Below are positions 44,675 to 54,596 of a DNA stretch of 64,000 bases, piece after piece. Location: positions 36,992-100,991 of the forward strand of contig NZ_JADNOP010000015.1 of NCBI RefSeq assembly GCF_015557635.1, written 5' to 3'. This stretch comes from Fusicatenibacter saccharivorans. Its GTDB lineage: Bacteria; Bacillota; Clostridia; Lachnospirales; Lachnospiraceae. A program made the position numbers and the translations under genes. The notes below the pieces were generated by a model. It did not search any database. It was given only the letters and a program-made list of their open reading frames with translations, and was not told the DNA's origin. How positions within the stretch are numbered: position 1 is the stretch's first letter; each line of letters opens with the position of its first letter.

Positions 44675-46115
44675 CCTGTCCTCCCTTTCCGTTGGAAACC
44701 ATTTTGTAATCTTTTCGGAACTCAGACGGTGATACGCCGCATGCCGTTTTAAATGATTTCATGAAATGCTTATCATTTTCAAATCCAACCTGTTTGGCAA
44801 TTTCCGTAATTTTATCTTCTGTTTGAATCAACAGACGCTTTGCCTCCGCAATGCGGATCTCCTTCAGATAGTTCACAAAATTCACACCGGTATGTTCTTT
44901 AAACGCTGCTGAAAACAGCGAATAATTCATACAAATATGGTTAGATACCATCGCCATATTCAGATCTTTTGCATAATTTTCCCGAATATATGAAATTGCC
45001 TCTTCCATTTTTTCTTTTCCGGCTGTCTGACTTTTCAGGCTTTCCCTGTAAACGTGTATCCATTCTTCAAACGCATCCAGAAACAGATCTGCATCACGGT
45101 ACTGCAGAGGACGCGGACATTTTTCCTGTTTTTCCGGCATGCGGTAAAAAAGATCCAGTTCTTTGCAGATTGCTTCCGTCACTGTCAGAAGCTGATAGGG
45201 GGAGACCCTCTGATGCGCCGCCTCAAAATACCAGTTCCGCATTTTTCGCAGCACAGTATCTGCCCGGTCCGTTGGCACCTGCAGAATAAATTTTTCCTGA
45301 AACTGTGCCAGCTCCGGCTTTTCCTCAAAACATTTTTTCTGATATTCTTCCACAGGATTTTTCTGTATAAATGCCATTTCCCGGGCCAGCAGTGCTTCCT
45401 GGTATGCCTCTGGAATTTCCATCACAGAACGATGTTCTTTTCCCACTCCGAGACAAAATCTCTCATCTTTTTCTTTCATGATCCGCTCTGCCTCCGGTTC
45501 CGGCAGAAGATACAGAACTCCTCCTTCTACGCCTTCCAGCAGAATTCCGCTGCATTTCGAAAACCGTTCCCCATTTGCCTTGCTGGTCAGCAGGATCCGG
45601 AAGCTGTCGTTTCCGATGTGGCGCCGGATCCTGCTTTCCATATCCATCCATTCTTTTTCTTCGGCCATTTCTGCATTCATCATCAGATAACGGAGCTGAT
45701 TTAAAAAGCACCGTTCTTCCTCTTCTTCCGTTTCCCGGGTCTCCGAAAGCTCTCGTTCCAGATTTTCCAGAAGCTGTTCTATCGTCTCCCGCTTGATCGG
45801 TTTTAAAATATAGTCCCGAACTCCATGTTTCATCATTTCAACCGCATAGGAAAATTCATCATAGCCGCTTAAAACAATAACAACAGGTTTCTGTGACAGC
45901 TCCTCCATTTTGTTGACCAGTGTCAGACCGTCCATTTTGGGCATACGGATATCAGTGAACATGACGTCCACCCTCTGTTTTCCCAAAATCTCCAATGCCT
46001 CTTCTCCGTTTCGACACTCCAGAATCTCCTCCACCGGCACGCTGCTTCGCCGGATCATCGCCACGATTCCCTGTCGAATCAATTTTTCATCTTCTACAAC
46101 CAGCAGTGTATTCAT
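44667..46115 (-). CDS. YesN-like response regulator (REC plus AraC-type HTH)
   Basis: A 482-residue response regulator. The receiver domain has acidic residues E8-D9 and phospho-acceptor D55 in MFTDIRMPKMDG, with K near 107. A ~250-residue linker follows, and the last ~100 residues are an AraC/XylS double HTH (INMAMVSNHICMNYSLFSAAFKEHTGVNFVNYLKEIRI... KHFMKSFKTACGVSPSEFRKDY). I chose the ATG at 46115 (MNTLLVVEDEKL) because the receiver starts there; the frame is open nine codons upstream. It overlaps the kinase gene before it and the ABC exporter gene after it. Confidence 0.93.
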   Translation of the reverse strand: MNTLLVVEDEKLIRQGIVAMIRRSSVPVEEILECRNGEEALEILGKQRVDVMFTDIRMPKMDGLTLVNKMEELSQKPVVIVLSGYDEFSYAVEMMKHGVRDYILKPIKRETIEQLLENLERELSETRETEEEEERCFLNQLRYLMMNAEMAEEKEWMDMESRIRRHIGNDSFRILLTSKANGERFSKCSGILLEGVEGGVLYLLPEPEAERIMKEKDERFCLGVGKEHRSVMEIPEAYQEALLAREMAFIQKNPVEEYQKKCFEEKPELAQFQEKFILQVPTDRADTVLRKMRNWYFEAAHQRVSPYQLLTVTEAICKELDLFYRMPEKQEKCPRPLQYRDADLFLDAFEEWIHVYRESLKSQTAGKEKMEEAISYIRENYAKDLNMAMVSNHICMNYSLFSAAFKEHTGVNFVNYLKEIRIAEAKRLLIQTEDKITEIAKQVGFENDKHFMKSFKTACGVSPSEFRKDYKMVSNGKGGQDE

Positions 46116-47952
46116 TTTCTTTTTCTTCCTCTTTCTCGTCACCCTCTTGATCCATCGGAGAATATTTCCCCCTCGTGATGGGAAGATGAATGCTCACCTT
46201 CGTATAGCAATGCTCTTTTGTATAAACTGACAGTCCATACTCTGTTCCAAATTGAATGTGGATTCTGTCCTGTACATTCCGAAGCCCGATTCCATGTTTC
46301 GGCTGTGTATCTGAATTCAGGCGCATTCTTAGTTTACGTCTCAGAATTGCAAGCTGCTTTTCTGACATGCCTATTCCGGAATCTGTGATTTCAATCTCAA
46401 AGCTCTTTTCATGCTCTATTCCTTTGATTTCAATGACGGCGTCTGCATCCAGCTCCTCAATTCCATGTGTGATTGCATTTTCCACAATCGGCTGAAGAGA
46501 CATCTTGGGGATATCCTGCCGATACAAATTTTCCGGTATCTGAACAGATAATGTAATTGTGAAATCATACCGCAGATTCATCAGTTCCACATAGTTCTGA
46601 ATATAATTCATCTCATCCTGAACGGTTACCAGAAATTTATTCCAGCGCATATTGTAGTGCAGCATTTCACCAAGTGCTGTTACCGCATCGGAAATCGTAT
46701 ACTCTTCATCAATCTCAGCCATCATCTTAATGGATTCCAGAACATTATAAATAAAATGAGCGTTAATCTGGTTCTGCATTGCCCGGATTGCCGTATCTTT
46801 CAGCGCTGCCTCCCTTTTGATGCTTTCCTCGTTCTGTTTCTGAATTCTCTCCAGCATTCCGTTGATACCATAGCTCATTTCCCGCATCTCTTCTGCGCTG
46901 TAACAAACCTTTATCTTTGTTGTTCCATTGTCAATCTGACGCATCTCACACAGGACGTCATAAAACTCCTTCAGCAGGCCACGCACAATCAGATTGACCA
47001 CCACAATCAGAAGCAGCCCGAAGCCGGCAAATTCAAGCAGCATTCTCTGCTGCTGTTTGATCATGTTTCCGGTTGCATCATCCAAATTGGTCAGTGTTAC
47101 AAACATTCCATTGAGTTTATCGACTTTCCGAAGCACAATTGCAACGTTTTTCCGGTCAATCACCGCGCTCTGCTGACTCTCTTTTCTGTCACGGATTCCT
47201 GCCCGGAACAGAATCAGCCCCCGATAGGACTGCCATTTGCAGGCTGCCGCTGTTTTTCCGCAGTCATATAAATTCCAATTTTCATCAACAAAGCAGGCCC
47301 AGCTGCTGTCACCGGATCGATAAATTTCGGGAAATATGTCTGCCATACGCATGGATACCTCGATCACGCCAAGCCTTCCTCCGCTTTGATCCCGCAGTTC
47401 CCGTACATAAGTCATCAAATGGGAACCTTCTTTTTTTGTACCGGAGATAATATTTTTTTCCTGTATGTCAAAAAACCACTGTCCACCGCCCTGATAGCTT
47501 CGGTACCAGGCGCAGTTTTTCATCTTTTCCTTCTGGTACAGGATCGGCTGCTGCTCCAGAAAACCATCTGCCATGGCAAAAATATGGATCTGGTACAGAT
47601 CTGGCATTGCCTCCTGCATTTTATCGATTATGCTGATGCTGTTGTTCCGAAATTGCTGATAATAGCTCTCCGAGATCTCCTCTCCCCTCCTGAGATGAAG
47701 AAGATATTTTTCCAACGGTTCATACTCCTGCAGCGTATCTACAACCATTGAGCAGGCATTCGCTTTTGCATTCACCTCCGCACAGGTAAGATCTATTGCC
47801 GTTACTGCTTCATTTACCCCATGATCTATGGCATTCTTTTTGATACTCCTAAACCCAAAGCACATCATGCCAAAAAGCGGAATAAAAATAAAGATCAACG
47901 TTGTTACGGTAAATTTTTGGTTCAGTTTCAGTCCGCGAAACCAGTTTCGCAT
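46087..47952 (-). CDS. YesM-like sensor histidine kinase
   Basis: A 621-residue membrane sensor kinase. One helix near residues 14-34 and a second near 298-318 flank a ~260-residue extracellular sensor. A HAMP-like linker follows, then the His_kinase motif around residue 400 (AMQNQINAHFIYNVLESIKMM, with A in place of the usual P before HF), and the ATPase lid region VENAITHGIEE, DSGIGMSEKQL and KHGIGLRNVQDRI. Such kinases often control carbohydrate-uptake ABC systems, which fits the importer operon upstream. It overlaps the regulator gene by 29 nt. Confidence 0.92.
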   Translation of the reverse strand: MRNWFRGLKLNQKFTVTTLIFIFIPLFGMMCFGFRSIKKNAIDHGVNEAVTAIDLTCAEVNAKANACSMVVDTLQEYEPLEKYLLHLRRGEEISESYYQQFRNNSISIIDKMQEAMPDLYQIHIFAMADGFLEQQPILYQKEKMKNCAWYRSYQGGGQWFFDIQEKNIISGTKKEGSHLMTYVRELRDQSGGRLGVIEVSMRMADIFPEIYRSGDSSWACFVDENWNLYDCGKTAAACKWQSYRGLILFRAGIRDRKESQQSAVIDRKNVAIVLRKVDKLNGMFVTLTNLDDATGNMIKQQQRMLLEFAGFGLLLIVVVNLIVRGLLKEFYDVLCEMRQIDNGTTKIKVCYSAEEMREMSYGINGMLERIQKQNEESIKREAALKDTAIRAMQNQINAHFIYNVLESIKMMAEIDEEYTISDAVTALGEMLHYNMRWNKFLVTVQDEMNYIQNYVELMNLRYDFTITLSVQIPENLYRQDIPKMSLQPIVENAITHGIEELDADAVIEIKGIEHEKSFEIEITDSGIGMSEKQLAILRRKLRMRLNSDTQPKHGIGLRNVQDRIHIQFGTEYGLSVYTKEHCYTKVSIHLPITRGKYSPMDQEGDEKEEEKENEYTAGCRR

Positions 47953-48045
47953 TTTTCATCCCCCAGTTTTCTTTTCGGTTCTGTAACCTTACTAATTTTA
48001 CCAGTTTTTTCTTTAAAAAGCAATTTTTTCAGAAAAATTATTGAC

Positions 48046-48092
48046 AAAAAGAGAAGACGGTACACTTTTTTTTCGTGCACCGTCTCTCTTTT
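48046..48092 (-). terminator. Terminator of the opp-type operon
   Basis: AAAAGAGAGACGGTGCAC and GTGTACCGTCTTCTCTTTTT pair (one bulge, one mismatch) around an A-rich loop on the minus strand, about 60 bp after the last ATPase gene. It separates the importer from the two-component genes. Confidence 0.85.
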
Positions 48093-48150
48093 CGCAAGAC
48101 TCATATATGACGCAAAGCATGATTCCAAGGAAACAGCTTTCGTACCATTG

Positions 48151-48969
48151 TTATACTGTTGTCAGATCCCACGGTTCATAAATCTTTGGAACATCGCTGA
48201 TCAGACGTTTGGTATACGCTGCTGTCGGGTGAAGAATTACTTCTTCTGCCGGTCCCGATTCCACAAATTTTCCATGCTCCATAATATAAACATTATCGGA
48301 TACATAGTAAGCAAGACCAATATCGTGGGTGATGAAGATAATCGTCATATTAATCTCATCACGCAGCTTCAGCAGCATATCCAGGATCGTTGCACGTGAG
48401 CAGGCATCAATCATAGACGTCGGCTCATCGGCAAGCAGAATCTTTGGTTTCAGAAGGAAAATACGTGCAATCATCAGTCGCTGCATCTGGCCTCCTGACA
48501 GCTCAAATGGATATTTGTTTGTCAGTTCTGCGTATTTTAAGTTTACAAAGCTGCAGGCCTCTGTCATCAGACGTTCTTTTTCTTCTTTCGGCAGATTCTT
48601 GTCACCGCGCATATTAATGCAATCCAGCAGAACAGAATCTACACGTTTAAACATATTGTAGGAAGCAAACGGATCCTGGAAAATCGCCTGAATTCCCTTC
48701 CAGTACTCTTTTTTCTTCTTTCCGTTCGAGATGTCTCTTGGTTTACCCTGGAAATCAATTTCACCTTCCGTTACGCTGATCAGCCCGAGCAACATCTTCG
48801 AAAGGGTTGTTTTTCCGGATCCGGATTCTCCTACGATAGAAACAAATTCACCTTCATGAAAATCGAAATCAACATGGTCTACAGCGACCGTTTTTGCATC
48901 GCCAAAGCCAAACACTTTCGTTACGCCTCTTCCGGAGAGGCATGGTTTTAATTCTTTACCATCACGCAT
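48151..48969 (-). CDS. Opp/Dpp-type ABC importer ATPase (OppF-like)
   Basis: A 272-residue ATPase, ~50 shorter than typical OppF. Walker A is [15 protein letters not shown] (~49), signature [15 protein letters not shown] (~155), Walker [12 protein letters not shown] and H-loop FITHDIGL. The C-terminal oligopeptide-transporter extension with its cysteines is missing, which explains the length. The ATG at 48969 has GGAGG at good spacing; an ATG two codons earlier lies too close to it. It overlaps the end of the oppD-like gene. Pairs with the other ATPase to power the importer. Confidence 0.9.
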   Translation of the reverse strand: MRDGKELKPCLSGRGVTKVFGFGDAKTVAVDHVDFDFHEGEFVSIVGESGSGKTTLSKMLLGLISVTEGEIDFQGKPRDISNGKKKKEYWKGIQAIFQDPFASYNMFKRVDSVLLDCINMRGDKNLPKEEKERLMTEACSFVNLKYAELTNKYPFELSGGQMQRLMIARIFLLKPKILLADEPTSMIDACSRATILDMLLKLRDEINMTIIFITHDIGLAYYVSDNVYIMEHGKFVESGPAEEVILHPTAAYTKRLISDVPKIYEPWDLTTV

Positions 48970-49969
48970 TTGCATACACCTCCCGAACCTTTCTCTCAGA
49001 CATCAGGCAGCGGTACTCTCTTCCGTTCGGCAGTTCGATGACCTCTGGTTTCATACCGCGGCAGGTTGGCTGTGCATAAGGACAGCGGTCTGCGAAACGG
49101 CAGCCCTCCGGCGGATGCTTCAGGTTTGGCGGAGTTCCCGGAATTGCAGTCAGCTTCTGTTCTCTTACACCTTCCTCCGGAACGATGATCGATCCCATCA
49201 GACCTTTGGAATATGGATGCAGCGGATCGAATACCATTTCTTTTGCGGTACCTTTTTCTACAATCTGTCCAGCATACATAACCATAATATCATCGGTTAC
49301 GTTGTAAAGAAGCGGCAGCTCGTGTGTGATGAAGATCATGGATTTGATAAATCCTTTTTCCATCAGATCACGCATCATTTTAATAACCATTTTCTGGGAA
49401 GTTACATCCAGCGCGGACGATGGCTCATCGGCGATCAGTACCTTCGGAGAAAGAATGGTCGAAATTGCGATAACGGTTCTCTGTTTCATACCTCCGGAAA
49501 GCTCAACCGCATGCTTCTGCAGTACCTCCTCCGGCAGGCCTAAGATCTGAAAACGTTCTTTTGCCAGATCATAAATATCCTTTCTCGGCATTTTCGGATC
49601 ATGCGCATGAATAACGTCTTCTACAAATCGGATGATTTTCTGTGTCGGGTTCAGGGCATTCATTGCTGCCTGCGGAATGTAGGCGATCTCATTGCCCAGA
49701 ATATTTTTCCGGACATCGTCTGGTTTCATTCCGGAAATTTTTCTTCCATCTACGATAATATCGCCGCTGATGTAGTGAAGCGGTGCGAAATAATAGCCCA
49801 TCAGGGACAGTGCCAGCGTCGATTTACCACAGCCGGACTCACCTGCTACACCGAGGGATTTTCCCTCCTCAATCTTCAGGGAGACTCCGTCTACGGCGTA
49901 TACATCTTCATGAAAACGAGTTACATATTTCGTTTTCAGATTGTTTACTTCCAGCATTACTTTTCCCAT
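48962..49969 (-). CDS. Opp/Dpp-type ABC importer ATPase (OppD-like)
   Basis: A 335-residue ATPase of normal OppD length. Walker A is [15 protein letters not shown] (~41), signature [14 protein letters not shown] (~160), Walker [13 protein letters not shown]-loop FITHELPL. The C-terminal family extension with the cysteine cluster [17 protein letters not shown] is present, of the kind that binds an iron-sulfur cluster in some homologues. It begins 10 bp after the permease gene and overlaps the oppF-like gene. Confidence 0.93.
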   Translation of the reverse strand: MGKVMLEVNNLKTKYVTRFHEDVYAVDGVSLKIEEGKSLGVAGESGCGKSTLALSLMGYYFAPLHYISGDIIVDGRKISGMKPDDVRKNILGNEIAYIPQAAMNALNPTQKIIRFVEDVIHAHDPKMPRKDIYDLAKERFQILGLPEEVLQKHAVELSGGMKQRTVIAISTILSPKVLIADEPSSALDVTSQKMVIKMMRDLMEKGFIKSMIFITHELPLLYNVTDDIMVMYAGQIVEKGTAKEMVFDPLHPYSKGLMGSIIVPEEGVREQKLTAIPGTPPNLKHPPEGCRFADRCPYAQPTCRGMKPEVIELPNGREYRCLMSERKVREVYANA

Positions 49970-49979
49970 AGCTGCCTCC

Positions 49980-51233
49980 TTAGTCTCTTAACTGCGGGTT
50001 GAATACCTGGTCAAGACCGGTGTTCATCAGGTTAAGAGAGAATGAAATAAGTGCGATTACAAGAATGACCGGGAAATATGCCCACCATGCACCGTTTAAG
50101 TGTGCATTGTACTGGGTTGCCCATTGCATCATAAGACCAAGTGTTGCAGTCTTTGTGGTTGCCGGTCCAAGTCCGATCATAGAAAGCTGTGCCTCTGCCA
50201 GAATTCCGGAGGAAATCTGGAGAATGAAGGCCATAACAACGTAGGATGCAACGTACGGAAGGATGTCGGTAAGGACAATCCGCAGCATGCTGTGGCCGGA
50301 CAGTTTGGAAAGGTTTACATGGTCACGGTTTCGAAGAGAAATAACCTGGGAACGTACAGAACGTGTTGTCCACGGCCATGCGGTAATTCCGATCAGGAGT
50401 GCCACCATCATGATTCCCCTCTGAGACTCACCTACGCTGTAGGAGATGAGGATCAGGAGAACGAAGGATGGGATAACGGTGAACAAGTTGGTAAAGAACA
50501 GAATCAGGTTGTCCACAAAACCTCCAAGGTAACCTGCAAGAAGTCCGAGGAACAGTCCGATCACAGTTGCAATGATTCCCGCAACCAGACCAATTTTCAG
50601 GGATGAACCTGTTGCAGAGATCAGCTCAGTCAAAACATCACGACCAAAGTTATCTGTACCAAGAACAAAGTTCTGACGGTTAATGACATCTTTTTCATTG
50701 ATGTACTGCTTGCTGTCGATGCTCTGAACCTCTTCCAGCTCACCGGTCTCTTCATTTTTCTCGGCAATAATGGTTGGAACATCCTCTAAAATACCGTCGA
50801 TTTCGTTGTCAAGACGCTGATATTTTTTCTTTTTTGCTGCGATAAGGCCTTTCTGTTCTGCATTTGGGTCATATTTTTCCTCCCAGAGAGCAATCAGACC
50901 TTCTGCATCGGTAACATCGATTTCACTGGCATCTACACCGCCGTATTTTTCCAGCCATTCTGCCATCATAGAACGGTTGTCCATTGTCAGTTTGCTTTCA
51001 ACGATGGATGCGGTTGCATCAACATTCATCTTATACGTTTTGCCGGAATTTACGGTGTCCTGAATCGAAAGATAGGTACCCGGTTTGAAAAAGTTTCCGT
51101 TTCCGATCATTGCCAGCGGATCTTTTGCCACAACAAGCGGATAGATGATAATAGTCAGGAGAATTGCCAAGAAGATTACAAATCCTGTCACGAATTTTCC
51201 TGAATGAAAAATCTGTTTGATTGTATTTTTCAT
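49980..51233 (-). CDS. Opp/Dpp-type permease (OppC-like) with large extracytoplasmic insertion
   Basis: A 417-residue permease, over 100 longer than usual OppC. Helix 1 ([22 protein letters not shown]) lies at ~14-35. Instead of a short loop, residues ~40-185 form a charged insertion ([12 protein letters not shown]...[12 protein letters not shown]...[18 protein letters not shown]) before the conserved [18 protein letters not shown]. The core with five helices and the EAA-type loop ([17 protein letters not shown]) follows. The insertion should face outside, toward the binding protein. Third gene of the importer operon. Confidence 0.92.
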   Translation of the reverse strand: MKNTIKQIFHSGKFVTGFVIFLAILLTIIIYPLVVAKDPLAMIGNGNFFKPGTYLSIQDTVNSGKTYKMNVDATASIVESKLTMDNRSMMAEWLEKYGGVDASEIDVTDAEGLIALWEEKYDPNAEQKGLIAAKKKKYQRLDNEIDGILEDVPTIIAEKNEETGELEEVQSIDSKQYINEKDVINRQNFVLGTDNFGRDVLTELISATGSSLKIGLVAGIIATVIGLFLGLLAGYLGGFVDNLILFFTNLFTVIPSFVLLILISYSVGESQRGIMMVALLIGITAWPWTTRSVRSQVISLRNRDHVNLSKLSGHSMLRIVLTDILPYVASYVVMAFILQISSGILAEAQLSMIGLGPATTKTATLGLMMQWATQYNAHLNGAWWAYFPVILVIALISFSLNLMNTGLDQVFNPQLRD

Positions 51234-51248
51234 AGCGTATTCTCCTTT

Positions 51249-52253
51249 CTAATCCTGCTGGGATGCTTTGACACGTGGGTCAATGACTGCATACAGAAGT
51301 TCAACAAGCAGGTTGGCCAGCAGAACCATGATAGTAATGATTAACGTACAGGCAGAAAGCAGCGGATAATCCTGGCCGGTAACTGCTGAGAGCATCGTTG
51401 TTCCAAGTCCCGGATAACTGAATACCATCTCAGCTACCAGGTTACCGCCTATCATGGTACCAAGGGACATTGCAAGACCGGTGATCTGCGGAAGCATTGC
51501 GTTACGGAACACATATTTCACAATCGTATGATCCTTGATTCCAAGGAAACGACTGTATTTTACATAGTCGGCATTCAATTCATAAATTGACATTGAACGC
51601 ATACCAATAGCCTGGCCGCCGATCGTGATGATTACGATAGACCAGAACGGCAACTGGTAATGTGAAAGCACAGATTTCATAAAAGCAAGGCTCATATGCG
51701 GAATCATACTGCTCGCATAGCCGCCTGCTGCAGGTGCAATATGTAATTTCAGTGAGAAAACAAATAAAAGTACGGTTGCCATACCAAAGGCAGGTACGTT
51801 ACTGATAAACAGGAATGCCGGAAGGATTGCCTTGTCGAAAACACCTTTCATGTAAGCTGCAATTGCACCAAGCAGGTTACCAAGAATCCATCCAACAATA
51901 ATGGCCGGAAGCTGTAAACATATGGTCCACAGAACCGAACTGGAAATAATATCGGATACGGTACGCGGATACTGGCTGAAAGAAATGCCGAAATCACCGC
52001 GAAGTGCATTTTTTACCCAGGTAAAAAACTGGACATACATTGGTTTGTTAATACCAAATTTCGCTGCATAGTCTTCATATACTTTCTGAATTGCAGTCGC
52101 ATCGGTCATACCTTCTACCGATTTGGACGCAATAGTTGAAACCGGATCGCCCGGCATCAGACGCGGAAGAATGAAGTTCAGCAGCACTGCAAAGACTAAC
52201 GTCAAAAGATACCACATGATCTTCTGCGTATAATACTTTTTCATTCCTTTCAT
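51249..52253 (-). CDS. Opp/Dpp-type permease (OppB-like)
   Basis: A 334-residue permease with six hydrophobic helices: helix 1 [17 protein letters not shown], then the [20 protein letters not shown] segment typical of OppB, and the EAA loop [34 protein letters not shown] chose the ATG at 52253, which has AAGGAGGG upstream; the frame is open another 14 codons. A GC-rich hairpin separates it from the binding-protein gene. Confidence 0.93.
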   Translation of the reverse strand: MKGMKKYYTQKIMWYLLTLVFAVLLNFILPRLMPGDPVSTIASKSVEGMTDATAIQKVYEDYAAKFGINKPMYVQFFTWVKNALRGDFGISFSQYPRTVSDIISSSVLWTICLQLPAIIVGWILGNLLGAIAAYMKGVFDKAILPAFLFISNVPAFGMATVLLFVFSLKLHIAPAAGGYASSMIPHMSLAFMKSVLSHYQLPFWSIVIITIGGQAIGMRSMSIYELNADYVKYSRFLGIKDHTIVKYVFRNAMLPQITGLAMSLGTMIGGNLVAEMVFSYPGLGTTMLSAVTGQDYPLLSACTLIITIMVLLANLLVELLYAVIDPRVKASQQD

Positions 52254-52282
52254 AGAGGAACCCTCCTTCTGATTTTGTAAAA

Positions 52283-52310
52283 GCGGCCGGAGCACCCCGG
52301 CTCCGGCCGC
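52283..52310 (-). other. GC-rich hairpin between binding-protein and permease genes
   Basis: GCGGCCGGAG and CTCCGGCCGC form a 10-bp perfect stem (loop of 8 nt) followed by TTTTAC on the minus strand, 43 bp after the binding-protein stop. It probably acts as a leaky terminator or 3' stabiliser giving more binding protein than permease. Confidence 0.75.
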
Positions 52311-52352
52311 CTCTGTTACAATTCAGTGTGTGCTTTCTTTCTGTTTGGCAAA

Positions 52353-54281
52353 TCAGCCGTCAATCAGTTCCAGATTGTACAGTGCTGCTACGCCATAACC
52401 ATCGGTGCAGTCCATCGGAGGAACATTGGTTCCATCGTCTTTCTGCGGATAGTTGGTCCATACGGACTCGTTTACTTCGTGGAATACCTGCGGTCTGTAC
52501 ATCAGCGGTACACACGGGCAATCTTCCAGCATAATCTTGGAAAGTTCTGTATAGTAATCTTTCAGTTTTGCATCATCGGTCTCATGAGGAATTGCTGCAA
52601 GGATTTCATCTACACGGTCGTTCTGATAATGACCGAAGTTACCACTGAAGTTAACCTCAAGATCGTTGTAATCAGAGCTCATGAAGAAACGGCATCTCAT
52701 GTACGGGTTGGCAACCGATGTACCAGGGCCGGACTGCATGGTGATTTCGAAGTTTCCGGTACTGTAATCGGTGCTAAAGTTTGCTGCTTCCGGGAAGTAG
52801 GTCTCAATGTTGATACCAATATTCTTTCCTGCTGCTGCTACGATTTCAAGGGTTGCATTCCAGTCAGACCATCCTGTCGGGCACTCAGCCTTATAGGAAA
52901 GGTTCTTTCCGTTGTACTCACGGATTCCGTCTCCGTCGGTGTCTACGATTCCGGCATCGTCCAGAAGCTTCTTAGCACCTTCTACATCGGCATTGGACCA
53001 CTGATACTCTTTTAAGGCATCCTGATCCACCATAGCCTGCTCAGCATCGGTCGGGTTCATGACAGAACGCGGAACATCTGCGAAGGTAGGAGACTGTCCG
53101 GACATTGCTGAAGAAATAACCTGATCGTAGTCAACTGCCATAGCGATTGCCTTACGAACAGCTACCTGATCCAGTCCTTCTACTTCTGTATTAAAGAACA
53201 GGGTAGGCATTGTCATACACAGCTGATACGGTGCTTCATCAACATAGGTAGAAATCGGAAGATCCTGCTCTAACCACAATTTCTGAAGGTCTGTGATGAA
53301 TATCTGTGCCACATCAATATCACCATTCTGGAATGCGGTGGTAGCTGCTGCGTTATCTTTAAAGATCGGGTGAGAAATATATTTCGGAACCGGAAGCTTA
53401 CCCCACATGGAATCTGCCTGTCCCCAATAATTATCATCGCGGATCAGAACTACGTTCTGGTCATTGTCAAAGTATTTTTTGTACGGTCCGGAAGTTACCA
53501 GATCGTCCATCTTATCCATTTTAATTGCTTCAGCATCGTTGTTGTTTCTGTCAGCTACGGTCTTCAGATAGTTTTCCTGCATGATATAAAGCATTGGAAG
53601 ATATCTTTCCGCAAGAACCGGGTTAACTGCTTCGCCGGAGTCATCGGTTGTCAGTTTGAAGACTACGGTACTGTCATCCTGTGCAACAACATCTGCAATG
53701 TAGCTCTTCATTTCAGCGCCGGTAGAAGAATTGTAATCTACATGTGCATGATAGGTAGCTGCTACATCTTTTGCAGTAACCGGTGTGCCGTCATTCCATT
53801 TTGCGTCAGCTTTGATCTTAACGGTAATTTCGGTACGGGCATCGTTCCAAACCGGATCTCCGTCTGCAAGCAACGGATACATTTTTGCATCCAGCGGATT
53901 CCACATATAAAGAGTTTCATAAACAAGTACACGTGAAGCATCGCCCTGTGCTATAACCATTGCATTGTTTGAGTTTGCGGACATTGGGTTGTAATCGTTG
54001 ACGGTACCCCACTGCTGTCCTGCGAAGTAAAGAGTTTCATTTCTTGGAAGCTCTCCTACCACATCATCTGAACCTGTGGTATCTTCGCTGGAAGCATCTG
54101 CTGTGCTGGAAGATGCTGCTGTGGCATCGCTTGATGCATCTGCTGTTCCGCTGGAGGATGCTGTTGCTCCTCCGGATGAACCGGTGCTTGTACTTCCGCT
54201 GTCTCCACATCCAGCAAGCATCGTTCCTGCCATTGTCACTGTCATTAACAGTGCAAGGACTTTCATGTTACGCTTTTTCAT
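52353..54281 (-). CDS. Extracellular solute-binding lipoprotein, family 5 (OppA-like)
   Basis: A 642-residue lipoprotein. Signal MKKRNMKVLALLMTVTMAGTMLAGC with the lipobox cysteine at 25, then a ~60-residue Ser/Thr/Ala linker, then the family 5 binding fold starting NETLYFAGQQWGTVNDYNPM with the WNDGTPVTAKDV signature near residue 170. Family 5 proteins bind peptides or oligosaccharides. The ATG at 54281 has AAGGAGG nine bases upstream. First gene of the importer operon. The neighbouring YesM-like kinase points to a sugar substrate more than a peptide, but this is inference. Confidence 0.92.
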   Translation of the reverse strand: MKKRNMKVLALLMTVTMAGTMLAGCGDSGSTSTGSSGGATASSSGTADASSDATAASSSTADASSEDTTGSDDVVGELPRNETLYFAGQQWGTVNDYNPMSANSNNAMVIAQGDASRVLVYETLYMWNPLDAKMYPLLADGDPVWNDARTEITVKIKADAKWNDGTPVTAKDVAATYHAHVDYNSSTGAEMKSYIADVVAQDDSTVVFKLTTDDSGEAVNPVLAERYLPMLYIMQENYLKTVADRNNNDAEAIKMDKMDDLVTSGPYKKYFDNDQNVVLIRDDNYWGQADSMWGKLPVPKYISHPIFKDNAAATTAFQNGDIDVAQIFITDLQKLWLEQDLPISTYVDEAPYQLCMTMPTLFFNTEVEGLDQVAVRKAIAMAVDYDQVISSAMSGQSPTFADVPRSVMNPTDAEQAMVDQDALKEYQWSNADVEGAKKLLDDAGIVDTDGDGIREYNGKNLSYKAECPTGWSDWNATLEIVAAAGKNIGINIETYFPEAANFSTDYSTGNFEITMQSGPGTSVANPYMRCRFFMSSDYNDLEVNFSGNFGHYQNDRVDEILAAIPHETDDAKLKDYYTELSKIMLEDCPCVPLMYRPQVFHEVNESVWTNYPQKDDGTNVPPMDCTDGYGVAALYNLELIDG

Positions 54282-54317
54282 ACTTTTTACCTCCTTAAGG
54301 TTTTCGTTCTTGCTTGA

Positions 54318-54356
54318 TGAGTTCATTATACACAAAGACTGTTAGAAAAACAGTGT
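54318..54356 (-). promoter_or_regulatory. Probable promoter of the importer operon, with inverted repeat
   Basis: A TATAAT box lies ~45 bp upstream of the binding-protein ATG on the minus strand. The -35 region is poor (TGTTTT-like) and is overlapped by an inverted repeat, ACTGTT..AACAGT (54340-54356), which could be an activator or repressor site. The weak -35 would fit positive control. Confidence 0.5.
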
Positions 54357-54596
54357 CTATTTTTTGTTTTTGGTGTTCTTTTTTTGTTTTGTGTTGGTTG
54401 AATTGCTCGTTTTTCCCTTTTTAATCTCCTTTGTTCTGCTCATTTTTCACATATCCATTTTCGCAATATCTGCACTGTTTCGTCATTATGATTATTTGTA
54501 CCATTTTTCCGTCTTTTCCGACATTTTTCCGTTCGCTTTTTCCATCTGTTTGTGCTATGATGAATATCGTATCAATTTCAGGAGGTTTTTTCTATT

